From: Burkholderiaceae bacterium
Lineage (GTDB): Bacteria; Pseudomonadota; Gammaproteobacteria; Burkholderiales; Burkholderiaceae_C
Direction of reading: 5' to 3'
Assembly (NCBI GenBank): GCA_025458585.1
Contig: JALOSD010000111.1
Coordinates: 1-5,973, forward strand
DNA length: 5,973 nucleotides
Positions 1 to 5,883 of the stretch are shown in pieces (the stretch's first letter is position 1; each line of letters starts with the position of its first letter). Made by a program: the position numbers and the translations under genes. Under the pieces are notes generated by a model, which made no database searches, was not told the origin of the DNA, and saw only the letters and a list, made by a program, of their open reading frames with translations.

Positions 1-1
1 C

Positions 2-22
2 CAGCGGCGCATGGGGCGCTGA
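2..22 (+). CDS. Possible 3' end of an upstream gene (partial)
   Basis: The first bases read in one + frame as a short tail, QRRMGR, ending at TGA 20-22. A dense same-strand layout makes a gene ending here plausible, and the inverted repeat at 29-45 would then lie just behind its stop. With only six codons visible, the product cannot be named, and the reading could be chance in GC-rich DNA. The frame of the next gene is also open back to the window edge, so the DNA does not by itself prove an intergenic gap here. Confidence 0.25.
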   Translation, partial: QRRMGR

Positions 23-28
23 CGCCGC

Positions 29-45
29 GGCCCGCGTCGCGGGCC
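29..45. repeat. Perfect 8-bp inverted repeat upstream of ravA
   Basis: GGCCCGCG (29-36), a single T (37), then CGCGGGCC (38-45) form a perfect inverted repeat. Its right arm touches the candidate -10 element at 45-50 and ends 11 nt before the ATG at 57. It could be an operator for a dimeric repressor, or the stem of a terminator for an upstream gene. A one-base loop cannot form as drawn, so an RNA hairpin would use about 6-7 pairs, and no T-run follows. In such GC-rich DNA chance palindromes are common, but eight perfect pairs at a promoter position deserve recording. Confidence 0.5.
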
Positions 46-50
46 ACAAT
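45..50 (+). promoter_or_regulatory. Candidate -10 element of ravA
   Basis: CACAAT matches TATAAT at 4 of 6 positions and is one of the few A/T-containing spots in the region. Transcription would begin around 57, which is the start codon itself, so the mRNA would be leaderless or nearly so. That fits the absence of a ribosome binding site before the ATG. No good -35 is seen: CTGACG at 19-24 matches 4 of 6, but the 20-nt spacing is too long. Confidence 0.25.
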
Positions 51-56
51 CGGCGC

Positions 57-1481
57 ATGGACGTCCGCGCCCTGTCCGCCGCGCATGCACCACCGCCCGA
101 AGCGCCGCCCGAAGCGCCGCCCGCAGCGCCGCCCGCAGCGCCGATCGCGCCGCAGCGCCTGCTCGACCTGATCGCGCAGCTCGAAGCCGGCCTGCTCGAG
201 CGCGACGCCGCCGTGCGCCTGGCGCTGCTCGCCGCGCTCGCCGGCGAGCACGTGCTGCTGATCGGCCCACCCGGCACCGCGAAGAGCGAACTCGCGCGCC
301 GGCTGCACCGCGCGTTCGCCGGCGCGCGCTACTTCGAGCGCCTGCTCACGCGCTTCTCGACGCTCGAGGACGACCGCTACGAGCGCCTCGTCGACGGCTA
401 CCTGCCCACCGCCGGCATCGCGTTCCTCGACGAAGTGTTCAAGGCCAACTCGGCGATCCTCAACGCCCTGCTGACGCTGCTCAACGAACGCGAGTTCGAC
501 AACGGCGCCGGCCGCGCGCGCACGCCGCTGGTCAGCGTGGTCGGCGCGAGCAACGAGGTACCGGCCGACGAGGCGCTGCTCGCGTTCTACGACCGCTTCC
601 TCGTGCGCGTGCCGGTGCAGCCGGTGACCGACGCCGCCTTCGCCGCGCTGCTCACGCTCGAGACGGCCGGCGCCTCGGCCGCCGTCGCAGCGCTCGACGC
701 CGCCGACCGCGCTGCGGTGCAGCGCGCGCGCGACGCGACGCCGCTCGGCGCCGCGGCGCTTGCCGGGCTGCAGGCGCTGCGCGCGCGCGTGTACGCCGAC
801 GGCATCGCGGTGTCGGACCGGCGCTGGCGGCAGTTCGTCGGCCTGCTGCGCACGGCCGCGGCCACCGAGGGCCGCGCCGAGGTCGACGCGTTCGACCTCT
901 GGCTCGCGCCCTACGCGCTCGCGCATGAGCCGGCGCAGCAGCCGGCGCTGGCTGCTTGGTTCGTCGAGCACGTCGCGCAGGCGCAGCCGCATGAGCTGCC
1001 ATGGCTCGCGCGCGCCGTCGAGGCCTTCGAGAAGCAGCTCGAGATCGAGCTCGCGATGCCCACCGACGACGGCGACGACGCGGCCGGCAAGCTCGCGCTC
1101 GCGCGCTCGATCGGCGGCGCCGACGAGCGCGGCGGCATGCTGCGCATCGTCTCGGCGACGCTCGAGCAGCAGCTGCGCCGGCGCTGGAGCCCGGTGCACG
1201 TCGAGGCGCGCACGGCGCAGGTCGACTCCGTGATCGCCGATGCCGCGCGCGTGCGCGACGAGGCGCTGGCCGCGCTCGACGCGCTGCACGAGCGCATCGC
1301 CGCTCGCCTGTGGCTGCCGCCGACGCTCGCCGCCACGCTGCTCGCGGGTCCGGCGACGACGCTCGACGCGGCACGGACGCTGCTCGCGCGGCTGCACGCG
1401 GCGCGCGCCGGCTTCGCCGACCTGCCGGTCGACGAAGCGCTGCCGGCCGCGGCACCGGCGCCGATCGCCGTCCCGGCGTGA
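57..1481 (+). CDS. ravA: MoxR-family AAA+ ATPase, RavA-like
   Basis: This 474-residue protein is close in length to E. coli RavA (about 498). The AAA+ core is clear: Walker A GPPGTAKS (70-77), Walker B IAFLDEV (121-127, with D125 and E126), sensor 1 in VGASNE (162-167, N166), an arginine-finger-like YDRFLVR (178-184), and a sensor-2-like SDRRWRQF (253-260). The C-terminal 170 residues are helical and Ala/Leu/Arg rich. They lie where RavA has its LARA domain, but I cannot confirm that fold. Residues 12-29 are a Pro/Ala/Glu repeat ahead of the ATPase core, probably a disordered tail. ATG 57 is the only usual ATG before Walker A in this frame. There is no Shine-Dalgarno, and the frame stays open upstream to the window edge. 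The stop overlaps the ViaA-like start by 4 nt, and this pairing is the strongest support for RavA rather than another MoxR. In E. coli RavA is a cytoplasmic hexamer that works with ViaA, binds the lysine decarboxylase LdcI and affects respiratory complexes; here that role is inferred. Confidence 0.88.
   Translation: MDVRALSAAHAPPPEAPPEAPPAAPPAAPIAPQRLLDLIAQLEAGLLERDAAVRLALLAALAGEHVLLIGPPGTAKSELARRLHRAFAGARYFERLLTRFSTLEDDRYERLVDGYLPTAGIAFLDEVFKANSAILNALLTLLNEREFDNGAGRARTPLVSVVGASNEVPADEALLAFYDRFLVRVPVQPVTDAAFAALLTLETAGASAAVAALDAADRAAVQRARDATPLGAAALAGLQALRARVYADGIAVSDRRWRQFVGLLRTAAATEGRAEVDAFDLWLAPYALAHEPAQQPALAAWFVEHVAQAQPHELPWLARAVEAFEKQLEIELAMPTDDGDDAAGKLALARSIGGADERGGMLRIVSATLEQQLRRRWSPVHVEARTAQVDSVIADAARVRDEALAALDALHERIAARLWLPPTLAATLLAGPATTLDAARTLLARLHAARAGFADLPVDEALPAAAPAPIAVPA
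95..142 (+). repeat. Four tandem 12-bp units encoding Pro-Glu/Ala-Ala-Pro
   Basis: Four consecutive 12-bp units lie at 95-106, 107-118, 119-130 and 131-142. The first two read GCCCGAAGCGCC and the last two GCCCGCAGCGCC, so only one base separates the two versions. They encode the repeated PPEA/PPAA segment at the N-terminus of the RavA-like ATPase. Because the unit is a multiple of three, slippage would lengthen or shorten the tail without breaking the frame. Confidence 0.9.
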
Positions 1482-3007
1482 CCCGGACGTCCTGCGCGGC
1501 CGCCGTGCCGAACCCCGCCACGCCCTCGCCCGATTCGCCGTACGACGGCCTGCAGGCGCTGGCGCGCACGCTGTGGCTGCCTGCGCTGATCACCAGCGCG
1601 GGCGACACCGTGCGTCGCCTCGCGGACCTGCCGCGCTGGCGCGACGCGCTCCAAGCCGGCGAGCTGCCGCCGCCCGACGCCGACCTCGGCGACGCGGCGC
1701 TGTTCGCCCCGCTGCGCGAGGCCGTGGGCGATCTCGCGCTGCCAGCGCTCGCGCGCGGCGTGCCGGCGCTCGCCGAGCAGGTGCTGCGCACGCTGCTCTG
1801 GCACGCCGACCGCGTGATCGACCGCGCGCCGGGCGAGCCGCGCGCCGACGCGATCGCACGCGCGGTGCAGGCGTTTCGCGACGAGTGGAAGGTCGAGCGC
1901 GGTGCGTGGGACGAGACGCTCGCGCTGCTGCGGGGGCTCGGCGACATGCGCGCGCTGCGCTGGGACGAGCTGCAGGGGCTGCTGCGCGCGCGCGAGTGGC
2001 GCGAGGCGCAGCGCCTGAGCACGCTGCTCGAGCGCCTGCCCGCGCTCGTCGACCTGCTGCGCCGGCTCGGGCGGCGCGAGGTCGCGCTCGCGCCGCGGGC
2101 GAGCGCGCCGCAACCCGCGCCGGCGGGGCGCGAGCCGCCGAAGCCGATGCGCGTCGTCGAGACGCGCCTGCCCGATGCGCCGGGCGAGGTCACCGGCATC
2201 CGCCTGTCGGACCGGCTCGAGCGCCAGCTCGGCGCCGAGGCCGCACTGATGCGCCACCGCGTCGGCCACAAGCTGTGGCGCGCCAAGCGCGCCGAGGCGC
2301 GGCTGCTGACGTGGGAGAGCGAGGCCGTGCTGACCGACCTGCGCCCCGACCCGCAGGCGCACCACCGCGCGCGCACCGCACCCCCGCCGCCGCAGCCGCT
2401 CGAACGCGGGCCGATCGTCGTCTGCCTCGACACCTCGGGCTCGATGAGCGGCGCGCCGGAGCAGATCGCGAAGGCCGTCGTGCTGCAAGCGCTGCGCACC
2501 GCGTGGCACGAGCGCCGCGGCTGCCGCCTGATCGCGTTCGGCGGCGCGGGAGAGATCGTCGAGCGCGACCTCGCCGCCGGCGCGGCCGGGCTGCACGCGC
2601 TGCTCGACCTGCTCGGCCAGGGCTTCGACGGCGGCACCGACATCCAGGGGCCGATCGAGCGCGCCGTCGAGACGGTGCACGACGCGGCCTGGGCAGGCGC
2701 CGACCTGCTGATCGTCAGCGACGGGGAGTTCGGTTGCACGCGCGCGACGCTCGAGCGGCTCGACACGGCGCACACCGGGCTCGGCCTGCGCGTGCAGGGC
2801 ATCCTGATCGGCGACCGCGAGACGATGGGGCTGATGGAGGTCTGCGACGACATCTTCTGGGTGCGCGACTGGCGCCGCTTCGGCCACGCTGCGCACACGA
2901 CGGGCGGCGACGCCGCCAGCTTCTCGCCGGTGCACAGCAAGAGCCTGACCGCCCTGTTCTTCCCCAACGCGCTGAGCGAGCGCGCGGCGCGCCACCGGCC
3001 GACGTGA
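1478..3007 (+). CDS. viaA: VWA-domain protein, ViaA-like partner of RavA
   Basis: With GTG 1478 as start the product is 509 residues, close to E. coli ViaA (483). The GTG overlaps the ravA stop as GTGA, typical of translational coupling. No Shine-Dalgarno is seen; GTG 1505 in the same frame is an alternative. Residues 1-305 are mostly helical and charged, with a Pro-rich linker at 208-222 and another at 302-307, matching the two-part ViaA architecture. The C-terminal VWA domain carries a full metal-ion-dependent adhesion site: DTSGS (318-322), T387 in GGTD, and D415 in VSDGEF. The segment after it, ending in DIFWVRDWRRFG, is conserved-looking. No signal peptide or membrane helix is evident, so it should be cytoplasmic or membrane-peripheral. 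In E. coli ViaA stimulates RavA ATPase activity, and the pair modulates respiratory enzymes and aminoglycoside sensitivity; the same job here is inference from sequence and pairing. Readings of this frame that begin further upstream lie inside ravA and are not supported. Confidence 0.87.
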   Translation: MTRTSCAAAVPNPATPSPDSPYDGLQALARTLWLPALITSAGDTVRRLADLPRWRDALQAGELPPPDADLGDAALFAPLREAVGDLALPALARGVPALAEQVLRTLLWHADRVIDRAPGEPRADAIARAVQAFRDEWKVERGAWDETLALLRGLGDMRALRWDELQGLLRAREWREAQRLSTLLERLPALVDLLRRLGRREVALAPRASAPQPAPAGREPPKPMRVVETRLPDAPGEVTGIRLSDRLERQLGAEAALMRHRVGHKLWRAKRAEARLLTWESEAVLTDLRPDPQAHHRARTAPPPPQPLERGPIVVCLDTSGSMSGAPEQIAKAVVLQALRTAWHERRGCRLIAFGGAGEIVERDLAAGAAGLHALLDLLGQGFDGGTDIQGPIERAVETVHDAAWAGADLLIVSDGEFGCTRATLERLDTAHTGLGLRVQGILIGDRETMGLMEVCDDIFWVRDWRRFGHAAHTTGGDAASFSPVHSKSLTALFFPNALSERAARHRPT

Positions 3008-3016
3008 AGGCCCCGC

Positions 3017-3026
3017 GCCGCGCGGC
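3017..3026. repeat. 10-bp palindrome after viaA stop
   Basis: GCCGCGCGGC lies 10 nt behind the viaA TGA. It could fold into a small hairpin at the end of the ravA-viaA transcript, but no T-run follows, so it is not a standard intrinsic terminator. It may be chance in this composition. Confidence 0.25.
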
Positions 3027-3050
3027 CCGTCGTGCGCCGCTGCAGCCCGT

Positions 3051-3066
3051 CCGCGCGATCGCGCGG
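3051..3066. repeat. Perfect 16-bp palindrome between viaA and the kinase gene
   Basis: CCGCGCGATCGCGCGG reads the same on both strands. As DNA it could bind a dimeric regulator of the kinase operon, lying 15 nt upstream of the candidate -35. As RNA it could form a 6-bp stem with a GATC loop ending the ravA-viaA transcript, although no T-run follows. The pairing does not extend beyond the 16 bp. Which role it plays, if any, cannot be decided from the sequence. Confidence 0.5.
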
Positions 3067-3081
3067 TGCGTCGCATCGGGG

Positions 3082-3111
3082 TCGACCGGTGTCGCGGCGG
3101 GTGACTACAGT
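3082..3111 (+). promoter_or_regulatory. Candidate sigma70 promoter of the kinase operon
   Basis: TCGACC (3082-3087, 4 of 6 to TTGACA), an 18-nt spacer and TACAGT (3106-3111, 4 of 6 to TATAAT) form a plausible promoter. Transcription would start near 3118, only about 5 nt before the ATG at 3123. No Shine-Dalgarno precedes that ATG, so a very short or absent leader is consistent. This would make the kinase, small membrane protein and regulator one unit separate from ravA-viaA. Confidence 0.42.
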
Positions 3112-3122
3112 GGGCGCCGACA

Positions 3123-4613
3123 ATGAACGCCGCCACCACCCTCCCCGCCGCCCCCGCCAGCCGCTGGCAACGCGCCGTGGCGACGTTCGTGCGCGGCTTC
3201 CACGCCTACGCGAACTGGCTCGTCGGCATCAGCTGGCTGCGCTTCCTCCTGCTCGCGGTGCTGCTGCTGATCGTCGCCGGCATCCTGTCGGAAATCCCGC
3301 CCTTCAACCTGACGCTTAGCGAGCGCGTCGTCGAGCGCCCGCGCAAGGTCGTCGTCGAGACGAAGCCCAAGGCCGACACGCCGGTGCCGGTGCCGCCGAT
3401 GCCGCCCGCGCCACCGGGGACGCCGGACGCCGGGCGCGAACCGCTGATCAAGATCGAGCGCCCCAAGGGCAGCGGTGCGACCGAGAGCGTCGAGATCTCG
3501 ATCGGCGAGAAGGGCATCCGCATCACGCCGCGTGCCGCCGAGCCGGCGCAGGTGGCGTCGGACGCGGCCGCGCGCGCCGCGTCGGCGGCGTCGGCGGCCG
3601 AACAGGCGGCGCGCGCGGCCGACACCGCCGCCGGCACGATCGAGCTGCGGCTGCCGCCAGGCACGGCCGACGAGGTGCGCGCGGCGCTCGAGGAGGCCCG
3701 GCGCGAGCTGCGCGCCGCCGCCGACGAGGCGCGCCGCGACGCCGACGAGGCGCGCCGCGACGCCGAAGAAGCGCTGCGCGACGCCGAGCGCGCGCTCGCC
3801 GACGCCAAGCGCGACGCCGGCGCGACCGAGGTGCGCGTCGTCAAGGTGCGCGCCGGCGACGTCCTGCCCGACCTCGCGCTGGTCTGGATCTTCGGCTCGA
3901 TGATCCTGAAGATCACGTACAAGGGCCGCGTGCAGGCCGAGGTGAAGGCCGCGCAGGCCACCGAGACAGCCGAGGCCGAGTCGCTCAAGCGCCAGGTCGT
4001 CGAGGCGCGGCTGGCGGCGATGCAGGCGCAGGTCGAGCCGCACTTCCTGTTCAACACGCTGGCGTCGATCGACCACCTGATCGAGACCGACCCGCCGCGC
4101 GCGAGCCAGATGCAGAAGCACCTGATCGCGCTGCTGCGCGCGACGATGCCGACGATGCGCGAGACCCAGGCGGCGAGCCTGCGCGAGCTCGGCCGCGAAA
4201 TGGCGGTGATCCGCCCCTACCTCGAATTGCTGACCATGCGCATGGAGGAACGGCTGCAGGTCGAGATCGCCGTGCCCGCCGGGCTGCTGACTGCAGAATT
4301 CCCGCCGATGATGCTGCAGACGCTGGTCGAGAACGCCATCAAGCACGGCCTCGAGCCGAAGCCCGAGGGCGGCGCGCTGCGCGTGGCCGCCGAGGTCGTC
4401 GACGGCCGACTGGAGGTCACGGTGGCCGACACCGGCGTCGGATTCGGTGTGGCCGGCACCGCGGGCACCGGCGTCGGGCTCGAGAACATCCGCGAGCGGC
4501 TCGCGCTGCTGTACGGTGCGCGTGCGTCGCTGACGGTGACCGCGAACCCCGGCGGCGGCACGGTGGCGACGATGGCGGTGCCCTATGTCGCGCGTGCGAG
4601 GGAGGCGGCTTGA
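3123..4613 (+). CDS. LytS-type membrane sensor histidine kinase
   Basis: The 496-residue protein belongs to the His_kinase (LytS/YehU-like) class. A basic N-terminus precedes a membrane helix at about 33-55. Residues 56-245 form a probable periplasmic region: a Pro-rich stretch (86-100), a beta-like patch (SVEISIGEKGIRIT, 122-135), an Ala-rich segment (139-170), and a charged heptad-repeat coiled coil (about 182-232). A shorter hydrophobic segment (about 247-263) would return the chain to the cytoplasm. A linker helix then leads to the phosphoacceptor motif QVEPHFLFN (303-311, H307). The ATP-binding domain follows, with N box ENAIKHG (403-409), D436-x-G438-x-G440, and GTGVGLENIRERL (448-460). 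All catalytic motifs look intact. The partner is almost certainly the LytTR regulator two genes down. ATG 3123 has no Shine-Dalgarno, but a promoter lies just upstream; GTG 3177 is a weaker alternative. The signal sensed is unknown. The second membrane segment is short, so the topology of the central region is likely but not certain. Confidence 0.9.
   Translation: MNAATTLPAAPASRWQRAVATFVRGFHAYANWLVGISWLRFLLLAVLLLIVAGILSEIPPFNLTLSERVVERPRKVVVETKPKADTPVPVPPMPPAPPGTPDAGREPLIKIERPKGSGATESVEISIGEKGIRITPRAAEPAQVASDAAARAASAASAAEQAARAADTAAGTIELRLPPGTADEVRAALEEARRELRAAADEARRDADEARRDAEEALRDAERALADAKRDAGATEVRVVKVRAGDVLPDLALVWIFGSMILKITYKGRVQAEVKAAQATETAEAESLKRQVVEARLAAMQAQVEPHFLFNTLASIDHLIETDPPRASQMQKHLIALLRATMPTMRETQAASLRELGREMAVIRPYLELLTMRMEERLQVEIAVPAGLLTAEFPPMMLQTLVENAIKHGLEPKPEGGALRVAAEVVDGRLEVTVADTGVGFGVAGTAGTGVGLENIRERLALLYGARASLTVTANPGGGTVATMAVPYVARAREAA
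3720..3815 (+). repeat. 21-bp tandem repeats encoding coiled-coil heptads in the kinase
   Basis: Two adjacent 21-bp copies (3720-3740 and 3741-3761) are identical and each encodes ADEARRD. Degenerate copies follow at 3762-3782 (AEEALRD) and 3783-3803 (AERALAD), with a partial copy at 3804-3815 (AKRD). The period of seven residues is that of a coiled coil. The nucleotide identity of the first two copies suggests a recent in-frame duplication. Confidence 0.9.
4598..4605 (+). promoter_or_regulatory. Strong ribosome binding site deciding a TTG start
   Basis: GAGGGAGG lies at the very end of the kinase gene, with 4 nt between it and TTG 4610. It is the best Shine-Dalgarno in the window. It supports the unusual TTG codon as the true start of the small membrane protein, together with the TTGA overlap with the kinase stop. 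Confidence 0.75.
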
Positions 4614-4987
4614 GCGACGCGCCGAAGCTGCTGCTCGCCGCGCTCGCGCTCGTCGTGCTGCTCACCGCGCTCGCTGCGGCGGCGTGGCTCGTCTGGGGGC
4701 CGCCGTGGAGCGAGATGCAGATCTGGATCGACGGCCACCGCATGGAGATGCCGCCGATGCACGTGGGCCACTGGCTCGTCGCCGCGGCGGTGCTCGTCGT
4801 GCTGTTCGCGCTCGCCGCAGTGCTGCTGCCGGTGGTGCTGCTGCTCGCGGTGGGCCTGCCGATGCTGGCAGCCGGCATCGTGCTCGCCGTCGTGCTCTCG
4901 CCGCTGTGGATCGTCGTGCTGCTCGTGTGGTGGCTGCTGCGGCGCGACCGCCGCTCCGCCGCTGGGCCGCCGTCTGCTGTACCTTGA
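4610..4987 (+). CDS. Small polytopic membrane protein between kinase and regulator
   Basis: This 125-residue protein is not recognised. The TTG start overlaps the kinase stop (TTGA) and has a strong GAGGGAGG site 4 nt upstream, so translation is probably coupled to the kinase. One membrane helix lies at about 7-29. A loop with several Trp and Met/His residues follows (30-53), then a nearly continuous hydrophobic stretch at 54-110 that could hold two or three helices with breaks near P74, P84 and P98. The tail RRDRR (111-115) predicts a cytoplasmic C-terminus. With an even number of helices the N-terminus would also be inside and the 30-53 loop periplasmic. That loop contains H43, M45, M47, M50, H51 and H54, a cluster resembling methionine/histidine copper-binding loops, though this is only a resemblance. 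The 4-nt gap to the regulator ties all three genes together. It may be an accessory of the kinase, or an unrelated membrane protein in the operon. Frame, composition and RBS make it a real gene. Confidence 0.8.
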   Translation: MSDAPKLLLAALALVVLLTALAAAAWLVWGPPWSEMQIWIDGHRMEMPPMHVGHWLVAAAVLVVLFALAAVLLPVVLLLAVGLPMLAAGIVLAVVLSPLWIVVLLVWWLLRRDRRSAAGPPSAVP

Positions 4988-4991
4988 GCCC

Positions 4992-5819
4992 ATGAACGCC
5001 ACCGCCGGGCCCACCGCCGTGATCGCCGACGACGAGCGCCTGATGCGCGAACAACTGCGCACGCGCCTGGCCGAGGTCTGGCCCGAGCTGCGCATCGTCG
5101 CCGAGGCGAGGAACGGCCAGGAGGCAGTCGACCTCGTCGCGCAGCACCGCCCCGACCTCGTGTTCCTCGACATCCGCATGCCGGGGCTGACGGGCGTCGA
5201 GGCGGCGCGGCGCATCGCGCAGCTCGACGCCGAACCCGGCTGGCCCGACGACAGGCCGCTGCCCGAGATCGTGTTCATCACCGCCTACGACCAGTACGCC
5301 GTCGAGGCCTTCGAGCAGGGCGTGGCCGACTACGTGCTCAAGCCCGCCGAGCGCGAGCGGCTGCAGGTCACCGTGCAGCGGCTGAAGGCGCGGCTCGCGC
5401 GCCGCGAGGGTGGCGACGCGAACGGCGCCCCGCCGGCCGCGCCGCTGCAGCAGCTGCTGCACCGCCTCGCGGCGCAGATGGGCCAGCCGAAGACGTACCT
5501 GAAGTGGATCCAGGCCGGCGTCGGCGAGACGATCCGCATGATCCCGGTCGACGACGTGCTGTTCTTCATCAGCGACGAGAAGTACACGCGCGTGCAGACC
5601 GCGCAGTTCGAGGCGCTGATCCGCAAGCCGATCAAGGAGCTCGTCGACGAGCTCGACCCCGAGGTCTTCTGGCAGATCCACCGCAGCACGCTCGTCAACA
5701 CGCGGCACATCGCCGGCGTGAGCCGCGACTTCCGCGGCCGCCAGCTCGTCGCGGTGCACGGCAGCGACGAGAAGCTCGAGGTCAGCCGCAGCTACACGGG
5801 GCTGTTCAAGGGCATGTAG
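4992..5819 (+). CDS. LytTR-family response regulator
   Basis: The 275-residue protein has an N-terminal receiver domain (about 8-135) with acidic D13/D14, phosphoacceptor D60 in VFLDIRMPG, T97 in VFITAYD and K117 in VLKPAE, all the residues needed for phosphorylation. A linker rich in Ala, Gln and Leu (136-165) leads to a LytTR DNA-binding domain (about 168-272). Its characteristic features are VDDVLFFISDEKYTRV, FWQIHRSTLVNTRHI (226-240) and EVSRSYTGLFK (263-273). It should bind DNA as a dimer at pairs of direct repeats and activate transcription when phosphorylated by the upstream kinase. ATG 4992 lies 4 nt after the small protein's stop without a clear Shine-Dalgarno, so coupling is likely. 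LytTR regulators control, among others, transporters, autolysis, alginate or secretion genes in different bacteria; the target here is unknown. The match to the family is clear and complete. Confidence 0.95.
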   Translation: MNATAGPTAVIADDERLMREQLRTRLAEVWPELRIVAEARNGQEAVDLVAQHRPDLVFLDIRMPGLTGVEAARRIAQLDAEPGWPDDRPLPEIVFITAYDQYAVEAFEQGVADYVLKPAERERLQVTVQRLKARLARREGGDANGAPPAAPLQQLLHRLAAQMGQPKTYLKWIQAGVGETIRMIPVDDVLFFISDEKYTRVQTAQFEALIRKPIKELVDELDPEVFWQIHRSTLVNTRHIAGVSRDFRGRQLVAVHGSDEKLEVSRSYTGLFKGM

Positions 5820-5834
5820 GCGCGGGGCGGCGCC
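5819..5834 (+). terminator. Weak hairpin directly behind the regulator stop
   Basis: GGCGC (5819-5823) and GCGCC (5830-5834) can pair around a six-base loop, followed by only two T residues. The stem begins on the last base of the stop codon. It could help end the operon transcript but is not a convincing intrinsic terminator. Confidence 0.25.
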
Positions 5835-5842
5835 TTGGAAGC

Positions 5843-5883
5843 GGACGGTCTTGCGGGACGGAGCGCCCGGCCAGCAACCGTCC
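5843..5883 (+). terminator. Possible long-loop hairpin downstream of the operon
   Basis: GGACGGT (5843-5849) is complementary to ACCGTCC (5877-5883), separated by 27 nt in which CGGG (5854-5857) can pair with CCCG (5866-5869). Two T residues and then CCGC follow, not a T-run. The remaining DNA to the window end shows no start, repeat or gene I can support, although a minus-strand gene ending just outside cannot be excluded. Confidence 0.3.

Noticed and set aside
1001..1477. Upstream extension of the ViaA frame back to ATG 1001
   Set aside because: The extension lies wholly inside ravA and encodes only Arg/Ala-rich shadow sequence; the GTG at 1478 gives a family-like length and a coupled overlap.
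652..3123. Very long open frame on the minus strand (823 codons) opposite ravA and viaA, and a second (742 codons) at 911-3139
   Set aside because: The translations are low-complexity Arg/Ala/Ser-rich with no domain, and the opposite strand holds clear RavA and ViaA motifs. Stop-free antisense frames are expected at this GC content.
1240..3126. Third long + frame (628 codons) across viaA
   Set aside because: Arg/Ala/Pro-rich shadow sequence without motifs; the VWA motifs lie in the other frame.
3105..4346. Minus-strand open frame (413 codons) opposite the kinase
   Set aside because: His/Arg/Leu-rich mirror of the kinase codons, no recognisable domain.
4585..4995. Alternative + frame of 136 codons overlapping the small membrane protein
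   Set aside because: Arg/Ala-rich and without the hydrophobic pattern; the ribosome binding site fits TTG 4610.
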